A stretch of 13,051 nucleotides of DNA from Oceanococcus sp041619315 (GTDB taxonomy: Bacteria > Pseudomonadota > Gammaproteobacteria > Nevskiales > Oceanococcaceae), in assembly GCA_041619315.1 (NCBI GenBank), contig JBFKEC010000071.1, positions 1 to 13,051 of the forward strand, read 5' to 3'. Both the position numbers and the translations under genes were made by a program. Shown one piece after another: positions 6,200-13,051 of the stretch. Numbering within the stretch: position 1 is the first letter of the stretch; each line of letters begins with the position of its first letter. A model generated the notes under the pieces. The model saw only the letters and a list, made by a program, of their open reading frames with translations. It was not told where the DNA came from and did not search any database.

Positions 6200-7208
6200 G
6201 CCCAAAGCATCAGCAAGCCTGCTAGTGCTGATCACCGCAATTGCTGTGATCTGGCTGTGGCTGGACTATCTGCGTTTTGTGCGCATGCCACTCAACCTTA
6301 CGGTGGCGCAACGTATCGAAGTGCCGCAGGGCACCAGTCAAACGGCGCTGGTGCGCGACTGGGCGTCACGCGACTGGCTGGCACATGGGCAACGTGATCA
6401 GCTCTGGTTGCGCGCACGCAACCGTATCGAATCCGGAGCACGTGACCTCAAGCTGGGTGAATACGAACTGCGTCCCGGCCAGACCTTGCTCGACGCTTTG
6501 CGCATGATTCGCCAAGGCGACGTGATCACCTACCGGCTTACGATTATTGAAGGCTGGAACTACGCGCAGTTGCGCACCGCCCTGCGTGAGCGGCCGCGCC
6601 TGAAACAGGTCACGGCCCAATGGAGCGACAAAGAGGTGATGCAGGCGCTGGGCAAACCCGACCTGCACCCTGAAGGCCAGTTCCTGCCGGAAACCTACAC
6701 GTATACCGCCGGCATTTCCGATCTCGACCTGCTACGCCAGGCCCATCAAGCGCTCGATGACGTGCTACAGGAAGCCTGGAGCGCGCGCAGCGAAGACCTG
6801 CCATTGGACACACCCTTGCAGGCCCTGACGCTGGCCTCCATCATCGAAAAAGAAACAGCCCTGTCTGAGGAACGCCAGCTGATTGCCGGCGTTTTCACCA
6901 ACAGGCTGCGCAAGGGCATGCGCCTACAGACTGATCCAACCGTCATCTATGGGCTTGGGGCGGATTTTGATGGCAACTTGCGGCGTCGCGATTTACGCAG
7001 CGACACGCCCTATAACACCTACACACGGCACGGACTCCCGCCCACGCCGATCGCCTTGGCCGGACGTGCATCGATCCGTGCCGCGGTCAACCCGCAAACA
7101 ACCGACAAACTCTATTTTGTGGCAACCGGGCAGGGTGGCGAACATCATTTCAGCGCCACACTGCAGGAACACAATGCCGCAGTTCGTCGCTACCAGTTGC
7201 GCCAATGA
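6192..7208 (+). CDS. mltG: Endolytic murein transglycosylase
   Basis: MltG (YceG) cuts nascent glycan strands within the chain, leaving 1,6-anhydroMurNAc ends and limiting strand length beside the peptidoglycan synthases. The 338-residue protein has one N-terminal membrane anchor at about residues 8-25 and a LysM-like part at about 40-115. The catalytic domain carries the motif LASIIEKETA with catalytic Glu219 (Glu218 in E. coli). The conserved segments RLRKGMRLQTDPTVIYGLG and YNTYTRHGLPPTPI are also present. The start is supported by AAGGAG at 6183-6188, only three bases before the ATG, and by the hydrophobic anchor immediately following. It overlaps pabC by 8 bases and tmk by 4. The pabC-mltG-tmk-holB order is a familiar gammaproteobacterial arrangement. 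Confidence 0.95.
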   Translation: MSKPKASASLLVLITAIAVIWLWLDYLRFVRMPLNLTVAQRIEVPQGTSQTALVRDWASRDWLAHGQRDQLWLRARNRIESGARDLKLGEYELRPGQTLLDALRMIRQGDVITYRLTIIEGWNYAQLRTALRERPRLKQVTAQWSDKEVMQALGKPDLHPEGQFLPETYTYTAGISDLDLLRQAHQALDDVLQEAWSARSEDLPLDTPLQALTLASIIEKETALSEERQLIAGVFTNRLRKGMRLQTDPTVIYGLGADFDGNLRRRDLRSDTPYNTYTRHGLPPTPIALAGRASIRAAVNPQTTDKLYFVATGQGGEHHFSATLQEHNAAVRRYQLRQ

Positions 7209-7822
7209 ACGGATATTTTTTTGTTTTTGATGGCATGGACGGCGCCGGCAAATCGACCGCGCTGCGCCATGTTGCCGAACGCCTGACTGCGCAGGGCGCG
7301 CGCGTACTGACCACACGCGAACCCGGCGGCAACCCGTTGGCCGAAAACATCCGCGAGTGCATGCTTGGCGACTGGCCGGACGGCATGCCGCTTCAGACCG
7401 AGCTGTTGCTGGTCTTCGCGGCCCGGGCGGCACATATGGAACAAACCGTATTGCCCGCCCTTGATCGCGGCCAGATTGTGCTGTGCGACCGCTTTGTTGA
7501 TTCCAGTCATGTTTATCAAGGCGTACTCGGTGGCATGCCCACCCAATGGATAGACTCACTGAGCACGCAAACAGTGGCCCGCATGCCCGATGCCAGCTTC
7601 ATCTTTGATCTGCCGGTCGAACAGGCCGTTCAGCGCTTGAACCAGCGCGGCATCGAAAATCGTTTTGATCGGGCTGATCAGCAGCGCATGCAGACCATTC
7701 GCGATGCGTTCCAGCAACGTGTCACCAGGCAAACGCAGACCCATCATCTGATTGACGCCAGTCAGGATGAAAAGCATGTACTTGATGATGTGCTGGCACG
7801 CATTCGGAGTTTGATCAGATGA
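7205..7822 (+). CDS. tmk: Thymidylate kinase
   Basis: Tmk phosphorylates dTMP to dTDP with ATP, an essential step toward dTTP. The 205-residue protein has the P-loop GMDGAGKST at residues 10-18, the REPGG motif that binds thymidylate at about 39-43, and CDRFVDSSHVYQG at about 97-109, the usual DR(F/Y)xDSxxAYQG element. A LID region follows around RGIENRFDR. Length and motif order are normal. It begins inside the mltG stop (ATGA) and ends inside the holB start (ATGA). It has no obvious ribosome site of its own, so translation probably depends on coupling. Confidence 0.96.
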   Translation: MNGYFFVFDGMDGAGKSTALRHVAERLTAQGARVLTTREPGGNPLAENIRECMLGDWPDGMPLQTELLLVFAARAAHMEQTVLPALDRGQIVLCDRFVDSSHVYQGVLGGMPTQWIDSLSTQTVARMPDASFIFDLPVEQAVQRLNQRGIENRFDRADQQRMQTIRDAFQQRVTRQTQTHHLIDASQDEKHVLDDVLARIRSLIR

Positions 7823-8727
7823 GTGTTCCATATCCTTGGCAACAGTCGGTCTGGACGGAATTGCGCAACAGCCTGCAAAACCGGCGTCTGTCGCATTCGC
7901 TGCTGCTCACCGGGCAGGTCGGCGTGGGCAAAACTCAATTGGCCCGTGAACTGGCTCGCACTGGCCTGTGCGAGGCCCCGGAGCTCACCGCTTGCGGGCA
8001 ATGCGGCAGCTGCCATCAGTTTTCCGCTGGCGCCCACCCGGACTGGCTTGAAGTCGAAAAACCCGCAGATAAACGGGAAATCCTGATCGATCAGATTCGC
8101 GACTTCTGCGCCGAAATCCAGCTGACCGCGAGTCAGCCGCGCGGCCGCTATGCGCACATCCGCAATGCAGACAACCTCAACCGGGCCTCGGCAAACGCAT
8201 TGCTAAAAACCCTGGAAGAACCACCGCGCGGCGTCACCATCATTTTGAGCGTGACCAATCTTTCGCGCATTCCAGCGACCATTCGTAGCCGTTGCAGCCG
8301 GGTCAGCATTGCCATGCCGACAGAAGCGCAAATGCGTGCATTCTTTGCCACGGATGACGCGCTGCCGGCACAGTTTCTGCGCAGGGTCGGCCCCCTGGCA
8401 CTGAGCGAATCGGAAAGCACGCTGGACAGCCTGGTTCAAGCCGAATCTGAATGGGAACAAGTGCTTGACCGGGTGGAGCGCGATCACGATGCGATCAGCG
8501 CAGCGCAGGCCATCGACGACACCCAGCTGGATGCGTTTTTGAGCTGGTGGCAGGGCCGCCTGCTGGATCAACTCAAGAGCGGACGCAAAGGTATGGTCCT
8601 GCGCCGCCTGTGGGACGCGCTCATCAAGGTCCGTCAGGACGGGCAGGGCAGTTTCAACCGCTTGCTCGCCCTTGAAGGCCTGTTTATTCTCTATCTAGAT
8701 TTGCTAGCACGGCAGGAGAGGGCATGA
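7819..8727 (+). CDS. holB: DNA polymerase III subunit delta prime
   Basis: Delta prime is a stator subunit of the clamp loader, which opens the beta clamp and loads it on primed DNA. The 302-residue protein has a complete Walker A loop GQVGVGKT at 32-39 and a zinc site of four cysteines (51, 59, 62, 65) spaced nearly as in E. coli. It also has GAHPDW, the conserved ANALLKTLEEPP segment, and the SRC motif in IRSRCSRV that supplies an arginine finger to the neighbouring subunit. The Walker B region reads HIRNADNLN, without the catalytic Asp-Glu pair, so the subunit is unlikely to hydrolyse ATP itself. It sits between tmk and pilZ with ATGA overlaps on both sides, the order known from Pseudomonas. 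Confidence 0.94.
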   Translation: MSVPYPWQQSVWTELRNSLQNRRLSHSLLLTGQVGVGKTQLARELARTGLCEAPELTACGQCGSCHQFSAGAHPDWLEVEKPADKREILIDQIRDFCAEIQLTASQPRGRYAHIRNADNLNRASANALLKTLEEPPRGVTIILSVTNLSRIPATIRSRCSRVSIAMPTEAQMRAFFATDDALPAQFLRRVGPLALSESESTLDSLVQAESEWEQVLDRVERDHDAISAAQAIDDTQLDAFLSWWQGRLLDQLKSGRKGMVLRRLWDALIKVRQDGQGSFNRLLALEGLFILYLDLLARQERA

Positions 8728-9062
8728 GTCAACCGGGGATATTGACGCTTTCCATTAAGGAAAAGAACCAGCTTTACATGGCCTATATGCCGTTCGTTAA
8801 GAATGGCGGCCTGTTTATCCCCACGTCCAAGCCTTACAAGCTCGGCGACGAGGTGTTCATTCTGCTCACGCTGCTCGACAACAGCGAACGCTTGCCGGTT
8901 GCCGGCAAGGTCATCTGGATCACGCCCAAGGGCGCGCAGAACAAGCGCAGTCAGGGGATCGGGGTGCAATTTTCCGAGCAGGATGGCGGGGAAACACAGA
9001 AAAAAATCGAGTCCGCATTGGCCGGCGGTGTTGATTCCGACCGCCCGACCTTCACGATGTGA
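8724..9062 (+). CDS. pilZ: Type IV pilus biogenesis protein PilZ
   Basis: This is the founding type of PilZ protein, needed for type IV pilus assembly and twitching. The 112 residues align closely with P. aeruginosa PilZ: PGILTLSIKEKNQLY, AYMPFVKNGGLFIPT, YKLGDEVF, PVAGKVIWITPKGAQ, GIGVQF, and the C-terminal SDRPTFTM. It lacks the N-terminal RxxxR and the D/NxSxxG signature used to bind cyclic di-GMP (KNGGLFIP instead). In Xanthomonas the equivalent protein works by contacting the PilB ATPase and FimX, which is the likely mode here. GGAGAGG lies four bases before the ATG. It is the last gene of the plus-strand block, overlaps holB by ATGA, and is followed by a hairpin. Confidence 0.96.
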   Translation: MSQPGILTLSIKEKNQLYMAYMPFVKNGGLFIPTSKPYKLGDEVFILLTLLDNSERLPVAGKVIWITPKGAQNKRSQGIGVQFSEQDGGETQKKIESALAGGVDSDRPTFTM

Positions 9063-9067
9063 CCCTG

Positions 9068-9094
9068 CGCGGGCCTGGGCAATCCAGGCCTGCG
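9068..9094. terminator. Bidirectional hairpin between convergent genes
   Basis: GGCCTGG (9072-9078) pairs with CCAGGCC (9084-9090) around a GCAAT loop. The stem extends outward by CGC/GCG and a G-T pair to 11 pairs. It sits between the pilZ stop and the end of the minus-strand gene at 9100, so it could end both transcripts. Neither strand has a U run after it, so its strength is uncertain. Confidence 0.5.
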
Positions 9095-9099
9095 AATGT

Positions 9100-10152
9100 C
9101 TAGCTGACAGGAATGCCGCCAGAAAGCACTTTGGCCTCATAGCCTTTCTGGGTCAGCACGAACGCAGCCACCACGCTGCGTCGCCCACCGTCGCAATACA
9201 CCAGATACTGCATCGCTTTATCCAAACTACCCAGTTTCGGTCTGAGCATGAAAAGCGGCAGATTGATCGCCCCTTCAAGATGATGGTTTTTGTATTCGCT
9301 AGGCAGACGCACATCCAGCCAGCGCGCCTTGCCAGCTGCCACCAGCTCCTGGCCTTGCTCCAGATTCACGTCCAGCGTAAGCGGCGCCGTGAGCAGAGAG
9401 CGGAAATCATCCTTGGCCAGTCGCATCAGTGTTCCGTCTTCAAGCATGGTCACTGATGCGTTGCGTTTATCGTCTGAAATCAAAGACTCTTCGCCGAAAC
9501 ATGCCCCTGTTTCGAGCTCATCAAGTCGAATCGGTTTGGGCGATGTCGGGGATTCGCGCGTGACCATGGCGCGGCCTTTGATAATCACATAGAAATAGTC
9601 GCCATCACTGCCTTGGCGCACGACCACATCGCCAGCCCGCACAGGAATCTGCTCCATGCGCATAAACATGGCCTGCAAATTGGCCGGCGGCACCTTCTGA
9701 AACGCCTTCATCTGCAGCAGGCGGGTCATCCAGTCACCATCATCATCGTCCGATTCGTCGCCCAGTTCATCGACTTCGAATGAACCGGTTTGATCCCAGG
9801 TCAGCATCACGTCAAGTAAACCGGAATCTATACGTATGTATTCAACCGCGGTCTTGCAACGCGCCGTAACAACGCGGGGAATCTGATGGGCAATGCGATG
9901 CTGGGCATCGCTGCTGCCAGCCGACAGGCTACGGGTTACCCGGCCATTGCTGTCGATCAGGTCGATTTCACCACTGATCAAATAGTAGGAATCTGCATTG
10001 CTACTGCCGCAGGCAAATAAATCCTTGCCAACTTTCTCGGCCAGAATCGCAACACGCTTATACAAATGCGGCAGACTTTCGGGACGCAAACCATTAATCG
10101 GACTGAGTTTGCTGAACTGCTCAATACTGAATTGTGTTGGCGTATTAGCCAT
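9100..10152 (-). CDS. Tandem cyclic nucleotide-binding domains fused to rhodanese
   Basis: From MANTPTQFS this protein has 350 residues, no signal peptide and no membrane segment, so it is probably cytoplasmic. Residues 8-120 resemble a cyclic-nucleotide (CAP_ED) beta-roll (YYLISGEIDLIDSNG) but lack the nucleotide cassette. An Asp/Glu-rich linker follows at 128-140. Residues 150-255 form a second beta-roll with a full phosphate cassette, FGEESLISDDKRNASV, holding Glu221 and Arg230 at the spacing seen in cAMP-binding PKA domains. Residues 265-350 are a rhodanese domain (WLDVRLPSEYKNHHLEGAINLP) with the loop CDGGRR, Cys320 being the likely persulfide carrier. No DNA-binding domain is visible. 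The longer frame to 10245 adds arginine-rich residues unlike the family, so I chose the internal ATG at 10152. Substrate and ligand are unknown. Confidence 0.85.
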   Translation of the reverse strand: MANTPTQFSIEQFSKLSPINGLRPESLPHLYKRVAILAEKVGKDLFACGSSNADSYYLISGEIDLIDSNGRVTRSLSAGSSDAQHRIAHQIPRVVTARCKTAVEYIRIDSGLLDVMLTWDQTGSFEVDELGDESDDDDGDWMTRLLQMKAFQKVPPANLQAMFMRMEQIPVRAGDVVVRQGSDGDYFYVIIKGRAMVTRESPTSPKPIRLDELETGACFGEESLISDDKRNASVTMLEDGTLMRLAKDDFRSLLTAPLTLDVNLEQGQELVAAGKARWLDVRLPSEYKNHHLEGAINLPLFMLRPKLGSLDKAMQYLVYCDGGRRSVVAAFVLTQKGYEAKVLSGGIPVS

Positions 10153-10396
10153 CAAAGAATGCCTTGCCTGCGGTGGTTTTACGACAATACCGGCATGATA
10201 CCGAAAAAAGCGTGAACTCCGCCGCATTGCGCCTGCAACACGCAAATACCAGCAAATAGTTAGGGGTCAGCCAATAGTGCCTCTGATTCAATGTCCTGAG
10301 ATCCGGTCCTTGTGCGACGCAAGCTAGAACTGAACAAGGCCGCGAAATAACGCTGCACGGCAATAGCGGCAAACAGCGACAACCAGGATGAGGCCT

Positions 10397-11521
10397 ATGC
10401 AAACAGTAGTGATCAGCGGCAGCGGCGTTCATACGCCAACAGATTCCATATCCAACGACGAACTGGTCGCGGCCTTCAACAACTATGTTGATCGCCACAA
10501 TGCAGAGTTTGCTCATCAAATCAGCTCGGGTGAACGCCTGGCGCTGGTCCATTCCAGCTCTGAATTCATTGAAAAAGCCTCCGGCATTAAAAGCCGCAAC
10601 GTCGTCAACAGGGCAGGGGTTCTCGATCCGGCCATCATGCATCCGCTGATCCGTACGCGCAGCAACGATGAGCCTTCAATACTGGCTGAAATGGCCCTGG
10701 ATGCTGCACAACAGGCCATGCAACGTGCCGGCAAATCTGCCACTGATGTGGATGCGGTTATCGCGGCATGCTCCAACATGCCTCGGGCCTATCCGTCGCT
10801 GGCTGTTGAAGTACAAAACTATCTCGGTGTCGACGGCTGGGCCTTTGATCTCAATGTGGCCTGCGCATCGGCCGCATTCGGGCTGCAATCCGCTGCAGAT
10901 GCCATTCGCAATGGCAGCGCCCGTTGTGTGGTGATGGTCAACCCGGAAATCTGTTCCGGCCACCTGAATTTCCGAGATCGTGACAGTCACTTCATATTTG
11001 GCGACGCCGCCACGGCTGTCGTTGTGGAAGCTGCTGAAGATGCCTCGGCTGACACGCAGTTCGAGATTGTGGGAACACGGCTGAAAACCCGTTTTTCCAA
11101 CAACATCCGCAACAATTTTGGCTTTCTCAACCGCGCAGAATGCCAGGCACCACGCAGTGAAACGGATCGAATGTTTGTTCAGGAAGGGCGCAAGGTCTTC
11201 AAGGAGGTCGTGCCCATGGTTGCTCAATTGCTGCTTGAACACTTGAAAGACCTGACGATATCGCCGGACCAAATCAAACGCCTGTGGCTGCATCAAGCCA
11301 ATCTGAGCATGAACAAGCTGATCAGCAGCAAGGTATTAGGACGTGAACCGTCCAGTGAAGAAGCACCGGTGATTCTCGACCACTACGCCAACACCAGTTC
11401 CGCTGGCTCGATCATCGCGTTTCACAATCACCATGACGATCTGGCCTGCGGCGATCTGGGCATTATTTCAGCGTTCGGTGCCGGCTATTCGGCTGGCAGC
11501 GTGATCATTCGACGCCTGTAA
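10397..11521 (+). CDS. Beta-ketoacyl-ACP synthase III family protein (FabH-like)
   Basis: This is a KAS III-type condensing enzyme, expected to join an acyl-CoA or acyl-ACP primer to malonyl-ACP. The 374-residue thiolase fold carries the KAS III triad: Cys156 in LNVACASAAFG, His299 in LWLHQAN, and Asn332 in YANTSSAGS. It is longer than the roughly 317-residue E. coli FabH, with insertions around 30-95. From memory it resembles Pseudomonas PA3286, reported to feed beta-oxidation intermediates (C8-CoA) into fatty-acid synthesis; that assignment is by resemblance only. The start at 10397 has AGGA eight bases upstream and gives MQTVVISGSG, in keeping with relatives; an in-frame ATG at 10388 has no ribosome site. 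It is divergent from the cNMP-rhodanese gene across 244 bases, in which I found no convincing promoter. Confidence 0.9.
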   Translation: MQTVVISGSGVHTPTDSISNDELVAAFNNYVDRHNAEFAHQISSGERLALVHSSSEFIEKASGIKSRNVVNRAGVLDPAIMHPLIRTRSNDEPSILAEMALDAAQQAMQRAGKSATDVDAVIAACSNMPRAYPSLAVEVQNYLGVDGWAFDLNVACASAAFGLQSAADAIRNGSARCVVMVNPEICSGHLNFRDRDSHFIFGDAATAVVVEAAEDASADTQFEIVGTRLKTRFSNNIRNNFGFLNRAECQAPRSETDRMFVQEGRKVFKEVVPMVAQLLLEHLKDLTISPDQIKRLWLHQANLSMNKLISSKVLGREPSSEEAPVILDHYANTSSAGSIIAFHNHHDDLACGDLGIISAFGAGYSAGSVIIRRL

Positions 11522-11582
11522 TGGCGTTGTGCGAGGGATGATATGCACATAGGTTTCACCGGCGCACGCATCCTGTTTCACG

Positions 11583-12230
11583 TCACCTTGCCAGCAGTTG
11601 CACCGGTGCCTGACCCGGTTCCCATCGGGTAAATTTCCGCATGACAGCGAGAAACAGCGGATGTTCAAGCCAGGCGTTGAGCCAGCGCCGAACAGCCGCA
11701 TAAGGACAATGTGTAAACCAGTCCGCATCAACCATGGCGAATTGGCGAATAAAGGGGAACAGTGCAGCATCAGCAAAGCCCGGCTTGTCACCATGCAGCC
11801 AGGGCTGAGCCGATAGTGCTGAGTCCAGTTGGGCGAGATATTCCAAGGCTTGGTCGCGGTACCACTCAGGCGAGTGCTCGGGATGACGGTCCGCGTATTT
11901 GTATTTATCCAGCGCCGCCTTGAAAGGACCATCATTGCGAGCCAGCCAATCGGTAAGTTCACCGACGTAAGGTGGCGCAAGCCAGTGCTCCGGATCAGCT
12001 TGCGCCAAAGCCCAGTGCATGATGTCGACACTCTCATCAATCACCGTGTCGTCGGGCAACACCAAGACCGGCACTGTGCCTTTTGGTGAGGCGTCGAGCA
12101 TGGCTTGCGGTTTGTCCCTGAGAAGCACTTCACGCAGTTCAACATTGACACCAGCACAGGCCAGCGCAAGGCGCGCGCGAATGGCATAGGGACAACGACG
12201 GAAGGAATACAGGATGGGCAGCGTGGTCAT
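11583..12230 (-). CDS. Glutathione S-transferase family protein
   Basis: The 215-residue protein has a thioredoxin-like N-terminal domain and an all-helical C-terminal domain. The N-terminal part reads LYSFRRCPYAIRARLAL, with a possible catalytic Cys13 in a CPY motif like glutaredoxin 2 and omega or beta GSTs. The cis-proline in TVPVLVL (Pro54) and the glutathione-contacting Glu-Ser pair (66-67, IDESVDI) are in place. The C-terminal domain includes PGFADAALFPFIRQFA, the N-capping element of the GST core. Cysteine-type GSTs tend to act as thiol transferases or dehalogenases rather than classical detoxifiers; the substrate cannot be told here. The start at 12230 (MTTLPILYSF) begins right at the first beta-strand; a longer frame from 12302 adds residues unlike the family. 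It converges with the KAS III-like gene, 61 bases apart. Confidence 0.9.
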   Translation of the reverse strand: MTTLPILYSFRRCPYAIRARLALACAGVNVELREVLLRDKPQAMLDASPKGTVPVLVLPDDTVIDESVDIMHWALAQADPEHWLAPPYVGELTDWLARNDGPFKAALDKYKYADRHPEHSPEWYRDQALEYLAQLDSALSAQPWLHGDKPGFADAALFPFIRQFAMVDADWFTHCPYAAVRRWLNAWLEHPLFLAVMRKFTRWEPGQAPVQLLAR

Positions 12231-12326
12231 AGGCGCAATTTTAAAGCACCGGACCGCGCTGATCATTAAGGGTGGGCTTTGAATCGGAATGCTCCCGATC
12301 ACACCGCAGCACTCTACTTAATTGCG

Positions 12327-12342
12327 CATAATATATATTATG
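12327..12342. repeat. 16-base perfect AT-rich palindrome
   Basis: CATAATATATATTATG equals its own reverse complement over all 16 bases. It lies in the 167-base gap between the end of the acidic DUF4382-like gene and the GST-like gene, both on the minus strand, 97 bases before the GST start. Its base composition contrasts sharply with the GC-rich surroundings. It could be a repressor operator or a cruciform-forming site. It contains -10-like hexamers on both strands but has no good -35 partner. Confidence 0.6.
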
Positions 12343-12397
12343 TTAAATGTTATCCGCACAGCATGTCTGCCGACATCAAACTGCTTGTAAAGACGGC

Positions 12398-13051
12398 TTA
12401 TAAACAGCCCGCATCACTGCTCTGTTCATCAAGTGCAATCGATGTGGCTGAATCCAGTGACTCCAGCGTTGTTTCACAGAAAAATGTGATGCCATCCTCT
12501 TCAGACGGATCGTCATCGTCACAGCTCAAAGCAATGCGATAACTGCCCGACGGTAGATTTGGCAGCAACCATTGGCGGCTCACTTCCAGGGACAGGTCCT
12601 CATCCGCAAAAACCACGCGCTCAGGATCGTCTGCATCGCCATCGACGTCATCGTCGTAGCCGCTGCTCTCGCTATCAAAGATGTACAACCGCGGGAGCTG
12701 CGGATCTGTATCAGCACAATGCGTGCTGATCACCGTATCGCCGGTCAGTGTCACGCTTAAATCATAGCTGGCTGTGTTGTCGCCCAAGCGCACAACTGGC
12801 ACAAGTTCTTGCTCATCATCATCGTCATCACTTGTTGGAAGACTTGAGAATGTCGCGAAATGCAGGATCAGACTGGTGATTTCATCTTCGGAAATATCGA
12901 AGCTGTCATCAATTGTGACGGTGATGGTGCCGCCATCCATAATGTCGAGTTCGTCGGTGTCCGCGTCGCCGTCGTGGTCATAATCGCTATCGTCGGCATC
13001 AATACTCAAGTTGATGGCAACATACTCACCGCTGGGCAAATCTTTGCCATC
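12398..13051 (-). CDS. Acidic DUF4382-like protein with two EF-hand-type loops, 5' partial
   Basis: The frame is open to the window edge (the upstream residues read DGKD before LPSGEY), so the N-terminus, where a signal peptide or lipobox would be, is missing. About 217 residues are visible and they are extremely rich in Asp and Ser. The pattern of a LPSGEYVAINLSID strand, an acidic middle, then LPNLPSGSYRIALSCDDDDPSEEDGI recalls the DUF4382 lipoprotein family of Gammaproteobacteria, in which LPAG-Y and ALTC-like strands recur; this is recognition, not a database hit. Two segments match EF-hand loops with ligands at 1, 3, 5, 7, 9 and 12: DYDHDGDADTDE (bases 12950-12985) and DDDVDGDADDPE (12620-12655). 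Surface or periplasmic location and calcium binding are inferred. Three cysteines are near the C-terminus. No function is known. Confidence 0.7.
   Translation of the reverse strand, partial: DGKDLPSGEYVAINLSIDADDSDYDHDGDADTDELDIMDGGTITVTIDDSFDISEDEITSLILHFATFSSLPTSDDDDDEQELVPVVRLGDNTASYDLSVTLTGDTVISTHCADTDPQLPRLYIFDSESSGYDDDVDGDADDPERVVFADEDLSLEVSRQWLLPNLPSGSYRIALSCDDDDPSEEDGITFFCETTLESLDSATSIALDEQSSDAGCL

Noticed and set aside
6993..7559. Minus-strand open frame of about 188 codons across mltG/tmk
   Set aside because: It crosses two well-supported genes and reads as a low-complexity Arg/Cys-rich translation, typical of the antisense of GC-rich coding DNA.
8724..9062. PilZ as a cyclic di-GMP receptor
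   Set aside because: RxxxR and D/NxSxxG are both absent. It matches the pilus-assembly PilZ type that does not bind the nucleotide.
10234..10251. Sigma-54-like promoter on the minus strand before the cNMP-rhodanese gene
   Set aside because: TGG and TTGCA are present, but the GG-to-GC spacing is two bases too long for a sigma-54 promoter.
11511..11528. Short hairpin over the stop codon of the KAS III-like gene as a terminator
   Set aside because: It has only five to six pairs, overlaps the coding end, and has no U tract. It is too weak to call.
11468..12040. Minus-strand open frame overlapping the GST-like gene in another frame
   Set aside because: The GST frame has clear motifs (CPY, cis-Pro, Glu-Ser, N-capping box). 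The alternative frame has none.
12363..12376. Small stem ATGTC/GACAT downstream of the DUF4382-like gene as a terminator
   Set aside because: It has five pairs and no following T run on the minus strand, so chance is enough to explain it.

Overview
The window looks like part of a gammaproteobacterial chromosome. The evidence is the gene content (fabD-fabG-acpP-fabF, then pabB-pabC-mltG-tmk-holB-pilZ), the close resemblance of FabG and ACP to the E. coli proteins, a Pseudomonas-type PilZ, and a rhombosortase. I cannot name the genus. Every gene is an ordinary, intact chromosomal gene. I see no transposase, integrase, tRNA, rRNA or CRISPR array.

Bases 1-9062 are one dense plus-strand block. 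A rhombosortase (5' end outside the window) runs into fabD and fabG. A 156-base gap carries the probable acpP promoter, flanked by an 11-base direct repeat. acpP is followed by a strong hairpin and a leader in front of fabF. From fabF onward the genes touch or overlap: pabB, pabC, mltG, tmk, holB, pilZ. Most junctions are 4-base ATGA overlaps, which suggests one translationally coupled transcript. It serves fatty-acid elongation (FabD/FabG/ACP/FabF), p-aminobenzoate for folate (PabB/PabC), glycan-strand cutting (MltG), dTTP synthesis (Tmk), the replication clamp loader (HolB) and type IV pili (PilZ).

Bases 9063-10396 hold a minus-strand gene convergent with pilZ. It encodes two cyclic-nucleotide-binding-type domains fused to a C-terminal rhodanese domain. 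A 244-base divergent spacer separates it from a plus-strand FabH-like (KAS III) gene at 10397-11521. No plsX or fabH lies directly in front of fabD, so this KAS III-like enzyme is the only initiation-type condensing enzyme visible here.

Bases 11522-13051 hold a minus-strand glutathione S-transferase-like gene, a spacer with a 16-base perfect AT-rich palindrome, and the 3' part of a very acidic, probably exported DUF4382-like protein with two EF-hand-type calcium loops.

The points most worth a second look are these: substitutions at key positions in both PabB (Ala in place of the PIKGT lysine) and PabC (Ser in place of the PLP-anchoring Glu); the cNMP-cNMP-rhodanese fusion with an intact nucleotide cassette; the calcium-loop DUF4382-like protein; and the regulatory architecture around acpP. 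I did not find convincing evidence of a wholly new multi-gene system.
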